From contig CM055096.1 of NCBI GenBank assembly GCA_029204225.1, forward strand, positions 67,182,370 to 67,246,369: DNA of 64,000 nt. Reading direction: 5' to 3'. This DNA is from Diphasiastrum complanatum. Lineage: Eukaryota; Streptophyta; Lycopodiopsida; Lycopodiales; Lycopodiaceae. Positions within the stretch are counted from its first letter, which is position 1. Every line of letters starts with the position of its first letter. Positions 21,343-32,465 of the stretch are shown piece by piece. Under the pieces are notes generated by a model. It had not been told where the DNA came from. It was given only the letters and a program-made list of their open reading frames with translations, and made no database searches. The position numbers and the translations under genes are program-made.

Positions 21343-21775
21343 TGATACTAATTGTGTGATTACAGATATCTTTTTGAGAATGACATTTCTATACACATAG
21401 ATAATGCTTTTGTACTTTGTTATTTAATGTTCCTTTTCAAAATACAAGATTTTTCAATTTACAACATAACAACAAACATGCATGAGTTGAATACAAAATT
21501 CAATTATCATTATGACATGTAATTCGCTCTTTACAACTTATGTTTGACTCGAATCGGGTCAAACATAAGTTGTAAAGAGCGAATTGCATGTCATAATGAT
21601 AATTGAATGTTGTATTCGACCCATGTATGTTTGATATCGTTATGTTGTAATTTAAAAAAAATTGCATTTTGAAAAGGAACATGAAATAACAAACTACAAA
21701 AGCATTATGTATGTGTGTATTAAACATAGAAATGTCATTCTCAAAAAAGTACTTGTAATCACACAGTTTGTAATT
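21343..21775. repeat. Long near-perfect inverted repeat (foldback/MITE-like hairpin)
   Basis: The left arm 21343-21548 is the reverse complement of the right arm 21558-21775 with a few mismatches and small indels. The 9-base loop is tcgaatcgg. The innermost ~45 bases, around ttacaacttatgtttgac, pair almost perfectly. No obvious target duplication flanks it. An RNA from here would fold into a ~200-bp duplex. Confidence 0.9.
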
Positions 21776-22162
21776 CAAAAATGTGTTTTGGATATTTTAA
21801 ATCAATAATGATCAAGAACAATGTCAGAATTGAAATAGTTGGTAGCTGATAATATCCTTTAACTAATTTTCATTGTCAATGGCAACGTTGTTCAATTGAG
21901 TTTGAATATCTTGACAAAATCATGGTTTCTATAAACGTAAAATAAAAATTCTATATCATTTAAAGGAAAAAATACAAAGTTAATGAAAAAATCGCAGAAG
22001 AATTTATAGATAACTAAATTAAAATTACAAATTTATATTAAGATTACAAATCGATAAAATGTGCCAAAAATTTTCAAATGTAAGATCAACGTTTCAAATA
22101 CCAGTACTTGTGCAAGAGCAATGGACGACTACTTAAGTTATTACAAAAGCTCATATTTTTTT
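21776..22162. other. AT-rich spacer
   Basis: Between the hairpin and the GIY-YIG-like segment. I see nothing in it. Confidence 0.3.
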
Positions 22163-22405
22163 TTATCTAAATATTTTGATATACATTTTTTCTAATCTAT
22201 CTGCAATCGAAGAATCATTAACAATTTCTAATGTCCGAGTTTCAAAATAATCAGAAAAATCGCTGCAAGTCTTGTCATAGACCATCTCTTTCGGTGGTCT
22301 ATGAGCATGTTGTCGCATGCGTCTGTCAAAATCTGTTGTTTGGTCGATGTAGATTAGCTTGTCTATTCGAGAGACTATTTCGTAGATTGTGAAGAACTTG
22401 CCCAT
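22163..22405 (-). pseudogene. GIY-YIG-like nuclease domain
   Basis: 80 residues: FTIYEIVSRIDKLIYIDQTT, then DFDRRMRQHAH, and late SIADRLEKMYIKIF. GIY-YIG nucleases have a GIY strand, a YIG strand about ten residues later, then an Arg helix; here these read TIY and YID, followed by RRMRQH. A Gln/Ser-rich linker (QQPISQQSLQPISQQ) precedes it, with no separate promoter seen. It may be a C-terminal domain of the Helitron protein or a neighbouring insertion. Substituted glycines suggest reduced or lost activity. Confidence 0.5.
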
Positions 22406-23024
22406 AGTCGTTTCGGTGACAGTGGGGGTGTCAGATCTTGCGAAGAATATTACAGATTAATGATTTTTTTTTAATGATAGAAGAATATCTATTTTGAGTA
22501 GAAAAATAGCGTTAACTTGACATACCTCATTGCTAGAAGAAGATTGTTGTGATATCGGTTGTAGAGATTGTTGTGATATCGGTTGTTGTGATGTCATTTG
22601 TTAGTTGAAAGTTTGTGTATAAAATGCATTGTAGGCAAACTGTACATTAGAATGATTAAAAGATATGAATTTGATGCGTGTTAGTTGTTGTCATAATCGA
22701 TGTGTTGGTAGTTCCTTGTTCCAAGATCTTCAAAATGTTTTCAATTATGATAGGACCGTCTGTAAGTCGAGCTCCTATGTCGGAGAGGTGGCCAAGTTGT
22801 CTCTCCAGATCTGTGTTGATGGTTCAATTATGTCCGAGACATAGTTTTTCAATTTGACATAAAAATGTTATAACCAATTATAGGTTACGTATTGCATAGT
22901 AACCTTTTTTAGAATGCGCTTCAAAATGTTGTATTGTCATCCTATTTGTCTTGATCGAATCCGAGATCGCAATGGAAAACAATTTATAAAAGTGTTTCAA
23001 AAATCCTAAAAAAATTGAGGTATG

Positions 23025-23321
23025 TTATAAAAATGATATGATTTTCATATGTTCACTACAATAAATTAAATAGAATACAATGGAAAATGAATTAACAAAA
23101 GTAGATGTGATTTTTTTACCTTTCACAAGATCTCCATAATGTTCATGCACATACGCTTCTCTTGCACGTTTTTGTGTTGTTATACACATGCTTATAGTGT
23201 AACTATTTTGAAACTCGTCTCTGTATTGTTCTGGATCAATTCCACAAGCATTTGTCATGTCATAGGATAAATTTGCGATTCTCCAATATATTGATATTTG
23301 CAAAACAATGAACAATAACAT
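23025..23321 (-). pseudogene. Linker segment between helicase and GIY-YIG-like domain
   Basis: The reverse frame holds NACGIDPEQYRDEFQNSYTI and TTQKRAREAYVHEHYGDLVK, charged and helix-prone, with no known domain. A later phrase (about 22700-22810) reads LERQLGHLSDIGARL. The spacing suggests these are parts of the protein that continues to the GIY-YIG-like domain. Confidence 0.35.
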
Positions 23322-23371
23322 AATATATTAGAAGAATTAACATCTAATAGAATAGGACTATATTGTGAATA

Positions 23372-24545
23372 TCAATTATTTGTTTGATTTACAATGGCTG
23401 GTATTAGATCAAAATTCGGAGATGTTAATCTGCATGTAAGAAATATGTTTTCTCGTCTTGTCACTCGAGATAACATAACAAAAGTTAATCCTAAACAGAA
23501 ACATTTTTTAATATCAATTATTGCAAGGTCATGGATTTGCGATTTTTGAGCTGTAATAGCGTATGCTAATGTTAAAGGAAATGTACATTTGTAATACATT
23601 TTAAAATCGTACCTCAATTTGCTAGTAGTTGATGGCATAATTTTCATTTTTTTGTCAGGTTCGTCAATTCTTATCGTAATAGAATCTATTTCGTTGGTTT
23701 GTTTTGAATATGCAAAGTCTTCAATCGTTCCGATCGCTCCATTAACTATTCCATTCGTTATGTCTAGATTCGCAAAAACCATGACCTTTGCATTCTTTGC
23801 AATTTAGTCTAGTTGATGAAATGACGAGTCTTCAACCCATGATTTTAATTCTAGATTGTCCGGTGCATTTGTTTTCACTAGAACATTTATGATGTTCTCC
23901 TTTTTAAAGATTCTTTCCAGTGCACATTTGTTATATCTTTTGACATTTTCTTTTATTATTGATTTCTTCTAATGTTGGTTTTCTAAATCTTATCGTGTTT
24001 AAAAATGAAAGATATAAGGCATTTGACGAGTGTCGAATCGAATAAGACAAGTGGATTTGAATCGCCATTTTCCACTGTAAAGATGTGGAGATGTGGCATG
24101 TTGAGCATAAGTTATCGGTTCTATGTTTACATATTGCTGGCAATTGTGCATGATAACCTACTAATAACAAGATGAAATTTTGGAAAGGTAGGCAATATGG
24201 AATTGATTTTACTTGGTTTATTTGATGTATGACAAGTTGTAACGTTTGAGCAGTCATCATAGACATTTTGTCGATAATAATGATATCAATAGTAAGTATT
24301 GTTTTGTAACGCATGTCAGTAGGCATCAGATTTTGTATATATAGAGCATTAACATGGATCAAAATTAAGTTGTACATTGTTAAATCAAGTTTACTAGGCC
24401 TAGACACAGCTGCACCTATTGTGGCACACAACAAAACAAACTTGTTCATTTTTTCGAACGCGAATGTTAGATATTTTATCAGACGTGTTTTTCCACTTCC
24501 CGGTGTACCTGATAGTACAAAAATACTTGACCGATTTGACATCAA
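23372..24545 (-). pseudogene. Pif1/Helitron helicase domain
   Basis: In order: Walker A LSGTPGSGKTRLIKYL; CATIGAAVSRPS; Walker B IIIIDKMSMM, where the expected catalytic Glu is Lys; LLVGYHAQLPAI, where GDxRQLPP is usual; then, after frame breaks near 23800-23930, VFANLDITNGIVNGAIGTI, FPLTLAYAITAQKSQ and VMLSRVTRRENI. These are the superfamily 1 motifs of Pif1-like Helitron helicases, which unwind DNA during rolling-circle transposition. The Walker B change and breaks mean it is not active as read. Confidence 0.82.
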
Positions 24546-24999
24546 AATCCGAAAAATATTTTCTTGTTCCGTTGTCGATGAAAACTTTTCAAAGATTGAA
24601 ATTCATGCAAAATACGTAACATGTCTTTTGTACCATTTTCTAATTATACCTGAGCCTTATTTTCATGATCAAATATGACTTGTAATAACGGCTCGCAAAA
24701 AAAATGATTTATGTTGTAGCAAGATATTCACAATTTGCTGTCATTGTTCATTTTGAAGCATTTGTTTATTTGAATCATCTTCAACATAGTGTTCAATGTC
24801 TTTCTCATTTCGAATGAAATCACGCAATATGCATTCTGTATAATGTGATCGATCATTGTTGTCGGGACTCAAAAGTTCACCTTCTTTTCGAAATTGACAT
24901 CTTTCTAATAACACATTGACAAAAAAAAACCTTTTGTTTGATATGTAAGATGATAAGTTGTGGATCTGATCATTTTAGTATTTTAGTACAAATAATGTC

Positions 25000-25275
25000 C
25001 TAATTGACCCATATATATATATTTTTAGAACTGGTTTTTTTTGTGGTCACAATAAATCGTTGCCAATGGTCATAAAAACTAACGTTTTCAAGTTCTTCAG
25101 GCCTATATGTGTAGATGTTAATTGGATGCAATAGTATTTTATAGTTATAACTTAAAAATTTTCGTCGCAGATCTAAGAAAGAGCTATCTACGTTTTGAAT
25201 AGCCTCGTTGCTTTTGATAATGGGGATTTGTAAACACATGAAATTAATTTTTGGCAATGATATCGGTTCTGTCAA
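25000..25275 (-). pseudogene. Helitron central region
   Basis: The reverse frame with EPISLPKINFMCLQIP and FYDHWQRFIVTTKK matches the part of Helitron proteins between the Rep-like domain and the helicase, where a similar LxxYxxxRP phrase is usual. The linking sequence to either side has frameshifts. Confidence 0.5.
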
Positions 25276-25559
25276 GATGTAGCTAGATATTAATTTTAAT
25301 ACATTTTTATCTGTATGAGATCACCCGATCTTTTTTGCGCCATCTTTTTTGCATGATATGGGCATGTACAGAACCTCGATTTGGAAATTCATATCATAAC
25401 ATGTAATGTTTAATTCATTCTAAGATGGCTCTTTTTGAAAGAACAAATTCTTTCATAAATAATTCTAATCTCTTGACAAAAAACAACGGACATTCAATCG
25501 AACAATTTCTCTAATCAAAATTGATATTATAGTTTTTCACTATTTCTTCTATCTGTCAG

Positions 25560-26518
25560 ATTTCTGACCATCGTAATTTAATTGTTTCATCACTTGTCAA
25601 TGTCAAAAAGAAATCTGGCAATCTCCAATGTGTCACCATCGTTAATAAATCTTAAATATTCTGTCCATGCCATGACGGTGTACCTGGCATTTCACGTGGC
25701 AAAGTGAATTTCAAAACATTTCTAAAAATTTGTTTTTCGTTTGCTTTTGGATGTTTATTAACGAAATCGATAATGTCTTTTTGCAAGACAACGGATGACA
25801 CTTTTGTTATTATCAGAATGGCTTGTCGTATTTGAAACAATATAAGTAAATCTGGTGGAAATAGATTAAATGGGAAAACAATGAAGAAACTCTCATTTTT
25901 ATTTAGTCGATATAATGTATTTTTCCATCATAGTAACCAGTATGGCCAAATGGAAACAGAAATGGAAATATTGCATTTTCTAATGTGATGAATTGTTTTT
26001 CTTTAGTCACTAATGGCAATCTAGAAACTTTTATTCTAAACATTGATGTTTCCTTTCTTTCATGCGTTGTTTTCCTAATTTGTAAATTTGAATATGTATA
26101 TATGTCATCTTTTTTAATATCTTGTCTTTTGCTACAGGGTGTTACGTCTTGTAATAATAAATATACATGTTCAAAGGGATCATTTTTCATGTTCTCGAAT
26201 CCATGTATTTCAGTTTTTAACATTTCCTGAAACGAAGCTACTGATATAAATGGCGGTACTTGAGTTTTCATATAAGCTCAAAAAAATTCTTGATATCGGA
26301 TTGTGCAAAATATTATGTCGTAGCACGCTTTGCAATTCTTCTTTATCATCATCATTCGTATATCTATTCAAATTGCAAGCAATAAGACTATCAAAAAGCG
26401 ATCTTTTTTCAAGTTGTCCTATCACGAAGGAGTTTATGCGTTGAGTCACATCCATTGAAAGATCTACTATCGATAACAATTGTAAATATGACACATGTAT
26501 CTTAAAAAGAGAGCGCAC
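25560..26518 (-). pseudogene. Helitron_like_N / Rep-like domain
   Basis: The reverse strand has a long N-terminal frame (26210-26518), PFISVASFQEMLKTEI to IFPFLFPFGHTGYYDGK (25903-26271), then LPREMPGTPSWHGQ (25652-25840) and PDFFLTLTSDETIKLRW just after. The PGTPxx... and FxTLT phrases are hallmarks of the Helitron replication-initiator region. I did not find its HUH and catalytic Tyr motifs intact in the decayed stretch that follows (25276-25560). Confidence 0.7.
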
Positions 26519-26890
26519 ATATGCAGGCGAATAACATACTATATATTTTATCCTATCTGGATAAGTTTTACATAAATTGCATGTATACCAATGTTTCTAT
26601 TCCTCATTTATATATGTATAATCCCATAAAAAAGTATTAGCTATTGCATATGGCAGGACATTTTCATTCGAATTTTGAAGTTCCTTATTATGTTCTTCCT
26701 TGAATAAATTCGTACTTCCATACGTAGAACAACATTTTGTTTCTCCGATAATTTCCATACAAATGGTTTTTCACAAATCTTGATATTTCTTTGTTTTAAA
26801 ACATCCATCAACATATGACATAAATTGTCTTACTTTTTTTGAAAAAGGTTTTCTTTCGCGATTCTATGTCTTTCAATTAACGTTCGTTTT

Positions 26891-27932
26891 GTTTCTAATT
26901 GCATTTTTTATTGGGCAATTGACCGTGTGTTTTGAATTCTAAGCAAACAATTACTTTATTCTATTTTTTCGAAAGTTGTTTATGCTAGGTATTCAATGCA
27001 AATCGATATTATTTGCTTTATGCCAAAACACGAGACTTGTAGTGCGAATTGATATTATTCGCCTCATGTTAAAACACTAAATTCCTAACTTTTTCTTATG
27101 CAAATTTAAACTATGGAAATAAACAACGAGAGATGAAACAATCATAATGTGTTAGTCATTGTCAAAAAGAAACAAACTAAAAAACATTTACTGAAAAAAA
27201 TAATTTCGTACGAAATTTTTTTTTCAGCTTGACCATAAAAATTTATGAACCCCTAAAGTCAACATTTTAAACTATTTCTAACTATTTTACACATGTGGAA
27301 ACATGATTCACACATGTAAAATGTATTCACAAACATAAAACATAAAACATAAAAAATAAAATTGCCAAGCTAGATTTTTGCAAATTTTTCACACTCCTCA
27401 AAGAATAGCCTGGTAAGGTACTAGATCAACCAAAGAGTTTGTGAAACTTTTTGAGTGGATCCTTTGGTATGCATGTGAAGTGAAGATCAGCCAAGGTATG
27501 CATCATAGTAGCACCCTCACCATATCCATGATAAGATTTCTTTGGTAGAAATCATTTGCCAACATCACTGAAGAACATTCCACCAATTTGCCACTATATC
27601 CATGGCTTGATGATGATCTTTGATTTGGAAAATACATTTGCATGAACTTTGCTGCACCATGATGAAAATTAGAGGCCTCCATGCTTCATAAAGATCACAA
27701 AGATCATAGAGATCAAGATCATAAGATGAGTAAAAGTGTTGATTATCAAGATTAAGCATTCTAGCTTGACTAGTCCACATACTATGAGCTTTATCCATGA
27801 TGGATCTAATCTTGAGATCAAATATAATCTTGATCTTATTGAGGCTAAATACTTGCTCAAGGACGTAAGTGTTCTCTTTGGATGCTTCACTTAATCTCAA
27901 AAGAAGTTTACAAAATACCTCATTGTAGGAAA
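26891..27932. other. AT-rich stretch, no gene recognised
   Basis: A 125-codon reverse frame (27565-27942) has no recognisable domain. A CACATGTG-type phrase recurs near 27290-27330. Nothing else was seen. Confidence 0.3.
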
Positions 27933-28488
27933 TTAAGCCCACAGTTGCCTCCTTGGTGAATGACTAATTTCTATTTCATGATTCTTCCTGCATGTTTATT
28001 GATCATTGATCTATGGTCAGGTGAAAAGAAGATCTTTGGTTCTATGTCGCTCATCTGATACCTGCAGAAATCACAAACCTAAACAGCCTATTTATTTGAA
28101 GAACGTCTACAACGGGCTTCCGGCTGATCTCCAGCAAATGGTAACCCTTGACCATCTTCAAGGACTTCCACAAAACTTGCATTTAGAACAAGTTTGCAGA
28201 AATACATTACTTTTCAACAGTATGCAGAAATACACTATGTTTTCAACAGCTTCGGCTTTTTCGCATTTTTCCAAAATGCGACACTTGCATTGTTCAAAAG
28301 TTTAACTGTTTTTTACACACCTTCGACTCTTTGCAAAAAATGCGAAGAGAGAGAAAAATCCCGAAGGTCATCTATTTTCATGCGTTAAACTATTTTAAAG
28401 ACATCGTCTTTTTTAGGGCACCTTCGGCTTCTTGCGAAAAATGCAAAGAGAGAGCAAAAATCCCGCAGGTCGTCTCAAATAAACGAGG
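27933..28488 (+). repeat. R repeat, copy 1
   Basis: It begins ttaagcccacagttgcctcc and ends gtcgtctcaaataaacgagg. It matches 31853-32465 along its length and 55446-55702 in its first part. Copy 1 lacks about 55 bases present in copy 2 near 28135. The inner half has repeated cttcggcttt/gcgaaaaatgcg palindrome-like phrases. No coding. The class is unknown: a non-autonomous element or a rearranged retrotransposon leader. Confidence 0.8.
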
Positions 28489-28522
28489 AACGTTCCAGTG
28501 ATGTCCTCGTCCGCGTCAACGA

Positions 28523-29240
28523 TGCTAAATTATTGACCGTATATATAATGTGTATAGTTGCCACAAAAGCCATATACTTCCAAGTACAATGGCTTTCCTA
28601 ATTAGGTGACAAGCATTCAATGTAATTAATACACGGATGAAGTCTATAAATAGATCATCCAAGCACAGATTAAGACTTGCTCCATCCATGAGACGCCTTT
28701 TTGAGCCTCCCAATTACGCCATCATTTTTTGTTGTAATTGCTATTTGTATTGTGCTTCAGTGTAATATAGCAGCAACTTGCTTTTATTTGTGTACAACGT
28801 AGATGAATGCATGTTGTGATTGAATGCACTTTTATTGTTGTTTGATCGCACTTGTTTACTCACTCTGATCAGAACACAAACGTCTAAGACTCCCCAGTTT
28901 CTGATCAGACGATGGCCGTCTTTGACGCTTGAGGAACTCGCGATATCATACTACTCTTCCATTTATTTCAAAACTATACTTCACATTGAATCTGATTTCA
29001 GTAGCACCACACACAAACCATCCCTAATCTCTTCAGTGGACTGTACTCTTATTTTAGAGTATGAATTAATTTTTTGAGATCCTGTTGGGCAATTAGAACA
29101 TTTAAAGTTGTGATTACATTTAGCATAAGCTGTCTATTAGACTGTTTTTGCACCTACTAGCTGATCAGAACAGGAGAGCTATTTCACAATATTCCTGCTC
29201 TCTTCTCCGTTCGCGTTTTTGTATCTTCCTTGCCCCATCA
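28523..29240 (+). repeat. copia 5' LTR (element 2)
   Basis: The end is fixed by the primer site: ...gccccatca, then gattggtatcagagc. The start at about 28523 (tgctaaattattgacc) is the most LTR-like TG upstream. TATAAATA at 28645-28652 would be its core promoter. No matching 3' LTR exists in the window, so length and start are estimates. Confidence 0.55.
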
Positions 29241-29243
29241 GAT

Positions 29244-29256
29244 TGGTATCAGAGCT
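29244..29256 (+). promoter_or_regulatory. Primer binding site (initiator-Met tRNA)
   Basis: TGGTATCAGAGCT, 50-odd bases ahead of gag. Confidence 0.88.
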
Positions 29257-29307
29257 TAGCTCAAATAAACCGAGAGATTAAGTGTGTTCTATTTGTATAT
29301 TGTTATC

Positions 29308-30147
29308 ATGTCTCATATAGGTAGCTCTTCATCTTCATCACTAAGTGAAGCTAGAGTCATTGACAAGTTCAATGGTTCTAACTTCTACATCTCGAAGTTA
29401 AAACTTAGAATGAAGTTGATAGATAGAGATCTTTGGGATGTAGTAGAAGATGCAAACCTGAAACCAGAAGATGGTGATCAAGCAAAGGCCTGGAGGATCA
29501 AAGATCAGAAGGCCTTAGCATGTATCACACTCAATCTGGCCGACTCCCAGATATCTCACGTTACCACATGCAAAACCTCTAAGGAAGCACTGGACTTGTT
29601 ATCAAGTCTTTATGAGACTCACGATGTAACCACAAGATTACAATTTAGAAGGAAGTTCTTTACTCTTAACATGTTTGATTCTACTGCCATCACTTCTCAC
29701 ATCAACAACTTCAAGTCCATGTTAGATCAGTTATCAGTTGTAGGATGTTCTATTCAAGATGATGATGTCGTTATGACCTTGTTTTCTTCTCTTCCAAAGT
29801 CCTATGAGCACTTTGTAGTGATGATCTCCACACAACCCGACCTCACTCTTCAAAAGGTGATCGATCATCTTCTTCAAGAAGAAATGCGGAGAAAGACTAG
29901 CAGCCTATCCATTAATGAAAAATCCATGGCTCTATACACCAAGAAGAAAGACTATTCCAAGGGCAAGAATCAAGTGCAACAACAACAACAGAAGCCTCAC
30001 ACTCAAGGTGAACATGATGGATCGCGCAAGAAGCTTTTCTGCAGATATTGCAAAAGAGCTAATCACGACATCAAGGAGTGTTGCATTAGGATCTACAACG
30101 AGACAAAAAAGCCACAACAAAGTAGCAGCCAGACTCCTCCAACATGA
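29308..30147 (+). CDS. copia gag (element 2)
   Basis: Intact frame of about 279 residues from the ATG at 29308 (MSHIGSSSSSS), preferred over an upstream ATG at 29284 because it starts the typical Ser-rich gag leader. FNGSNFYISKLKLRMKLI and LWDVVEDA are the usual UBN2/retrotran_gag features. The zinc knuckle CRYCKRANHDIKEC (CX2CX4HX4C) lies near the C-terminus, after a Gln-rich linker. Gag packages the element RNA in virus-like particles. This is the only undamaged retrotransposon frame in the window. Confidence 0.9.
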   Translation: MSHIGSSSSSSLSEARVIDKFNGSNFYISKLKLRMKLIDRDLWDVVEDANLKPEDGDQAKAWRIKDQKALACITLNLADSQISHVTTCKTSKEALDLLSSLYETHDVTTRLQFRRKFFTLNMFDSTAITSHINNFKSMLDQLSVVGCSIQDDDVVMTLFSSLPKSYEHFVVMISTQPDLTLQKVIDHLLQEEMRRKTSSLSINEKSMALYTKKKDYSKGKNQVQQQQQKPHTQGEHDGSRKKLFCRYCKRANHDIKECCIRIYNETKKPQQSSSQTPPT

Positions 30148-31855
30148 CAGAATTCAAGGAGTCAGATACACACTTGTTAATGGCTTACAACAGCAGCGAA
30201 GACTGTGATAGTTGGTACTTGGACAGCGGCGCTACCCAACACATACCTCTCGCAAGAAATGGTTTACGGAGTACACAACTTACACATGCACTAGAGTCAA
30301 AAATCTTTACGTACTCTCTAATTCAGTTGCATTAGCTAGTATCTCTAATGAAAATGTAAACGACAGTGCTGTTCTGTGGCATAGTCGATTTGGACACGTG
30401 AATACAAGATCACTTTCTTATATGCGTTGTAATAATTTAGTTGATGGTTTATTAGATAGGAAATCTTTCTTTTGTGAATCATGCATTCTATGGGAAGCAC
30501 TCTAAAAGCAAGTTTCCAAAATCACATTCCATCAAAATAAAGCATGTACTAGATCTTGTACATAGCGATCTTTGTGGTCCAATGCCAACTCCGTCATTAG
30601 GAGATGCAATCTATTTTATCACTTTCATAGATGATTATTCTAGATGGTCCACAGTCATGTTCATTAAGCACAAATCTGAAGCCTTTGAATGCTTCAAGAG
30701 ATTCAAGGCCATGGCTGAGACACAAACATCTAGGAAAGTGAAGGCACTCCGAATTGATGGTGGCGGCGAATACATCTCTAATGAGATGTCCGACTACATG
30801 GCTGAACATGGTATTAGAAGACAGTTCACCACTTCCTATTCACCTCAACAGAATGAGATTGCATAAAGAAAGAATCAAACTCTTCTCAACTCAGCCAGAT
30901 CCACACTACATCAAGCACACCTATCTACGAAGTTCTGGGTAGAAGCTACTACCACAGCCTGTTACGTGCAGAACAGATCTAGCACCAAAGCCGTCAACAA
31001 CAAGACTCCTCATCAAGTTTGGCATGGGCACAAGCCTAGTGTCAGCCATTTAAAAATCTTTGGTTGTATATGTTTTGTTCACATTCCTAAACAGCTTAGG
31101 AAGAAGCTGGATCATAGGACAAATAAATGTATTTTCATTGGCTATCCTGATGAACATAAAGCTTATAAAGTTTATGATCCATCCACCAATGTAGTATTTG
31201 TCTCTAGGGATGTAATATTTCAAGAACATACATACTATGATTTCAAACAACCATCGATAAACAATGCTATGTCATTTCATCCTATTTTACGTAGCATGGA
31301 TTCTTCCAACGTTGATGTTCCTTCTATAGAACCTGCAGCTACAGCTACAGAAGCCGAGCAACCGACAGTACTTGTCATCAGACCAGACCAAGCTAGCTCG
31401 AGCATATCTGAAGAAATTCAAGAAGAAGCATCATCACATCCTTGTAAATCCAACGTTCGCGGATCCTCACGGACTCGAACAATTCCTGAGAGGTATGCAC
31501 CTCAATCATTCTGGACTTCATCAGAAGAACCAGAGAGCCTAGCCGAAGCAATTAACTCCAAGGATGCTGTGAAGTGGCAAGAAGCTATGGAAAGCGAGTA
31601 TAACTCACTTTTGACGAATCAGACTTGGACGCTGGTCAACTTCCCCACGTGGATTATCAAGAAATTTTCAGTCATGTCGTCAAGATGCAGTCAATCAAGA
31701 CTCTGATTGCGTTACCAGCCATGGAAGACCTCGAAATTCACCAAATGGATGTCAAGACAACATTTCCCAACGACAATGTCGAAGAGGAGAATCAAGCACC
31801 AGAAATTCTTCAACAAGCTAAACCTGACGAAGATACCAAGGCACTCATAGATTAA
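30144..31855 (+). pseudogene. copia pol, truncated (protease, integrase, start of RT)
   Basis: Protease active site WYLDSGATQH (30144-30335); a frameshift; integrase zinc region LWHSRFGHVNTRSL with FFCESC; integrase core D..D..E as LVHSDLCGP, LRIDGGGEYIS and QQNEIA (30474-30866, ending at a stop); then TPHQVWHGHKPSVSHLKIFG to RTIPERYAPQ (30966-31706), and the RT start KWQEAMESEYNSLLTNQTWT. After that only LEIHQMDVKTTF remains before the R repeat at 31853 cuts it. RT palm, RNase H and the 3' LTR are missing. Confidence 0.88.
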
Positions 31856-32465
31856 GCCCACAGTTGCCTCCTTGGTGAATGACTAATTTCTATTTCATGA
31901 TTCTTCCTGAATGTTTATCGATCATTGATTTAGGATCAGGTGAAACGATCTTTGGTTCTACGTCTGCTCATCTGATACCTGCAGGAATCACAAACTTAGA
32001 CAAACAATTAATTTGAAGAACTTCTACAACGGGCTTCCCGCTGATCTCTAGCAAAGGGTAACCAATCCTGTCATAATTTCAAAGTTCAGATGTCAAGTTT
32101 AATAACTTGAAGTCATTGAAGACTTGGCCATCTTCAAGGACCTCCACAAAACTTGCATTTTAAACAAGTCTACAGAAATACATTACTTTTTCAACAGTCT
32201 GTAGAAATACACTATGTTTTCAACAGCTTCGACTTTTTCGCATTTTCCCAAAATGCGACACTTGCATAGTTCAAAAGTTTAACGTTTTTATACACACCTT
32301 TGGCTCTTTGCAAAACATGCGAAGAGAGAGAAAAATATCGATGGTCATCTATTTTCATGCATTAAACTGTTTTAAAGACATCATCTTTTTTAGGACACCT
32401 TCGGCTTCTTGCGAAAAATACGAAGAGAAAAAAAAAATCCCGAAGGTCGTCTCAAATAAACGAGG
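31853..32465 (+). repeat. R repeat, copy 2
   Basis: Full-length match to copy 1 with scattered substitutions. It replaces the 3' half of copia element 2, joining directly after a short RT remnant. Because copies 1 and 2 bracket the element in direct orientation, recombination between R copies could have removed the 3' end. Confidence 0.8.

Larger units (their letters stand above)
22163..26890 (-). mobile_element. Helitron-type element remnant
   Basis: Reverse-strand order: N-terminal zinc-type fragment (about 26500-26890), Helitron_like_N/Rep-like region (25560-26518), central region (25000-25275), Pif1-type helicase (23372-24545), a linker with QRAREAYVHEHYGD-like and DIGARLTDGPIIIENILKIL phrases, then a GIY-YIG-like domain (22163-22405). 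All parts run in one direction with coherent spacing, so this is one decayed element. I could not identify a 5' TC end or a 3' CTRR end with its short hairpin. Confidence 0.7.

Noticed and set aside
21500-21778. 92-codon reverse frame
   Set aside because: It lies within the hairpin arms; the other arm gives no matching protein.
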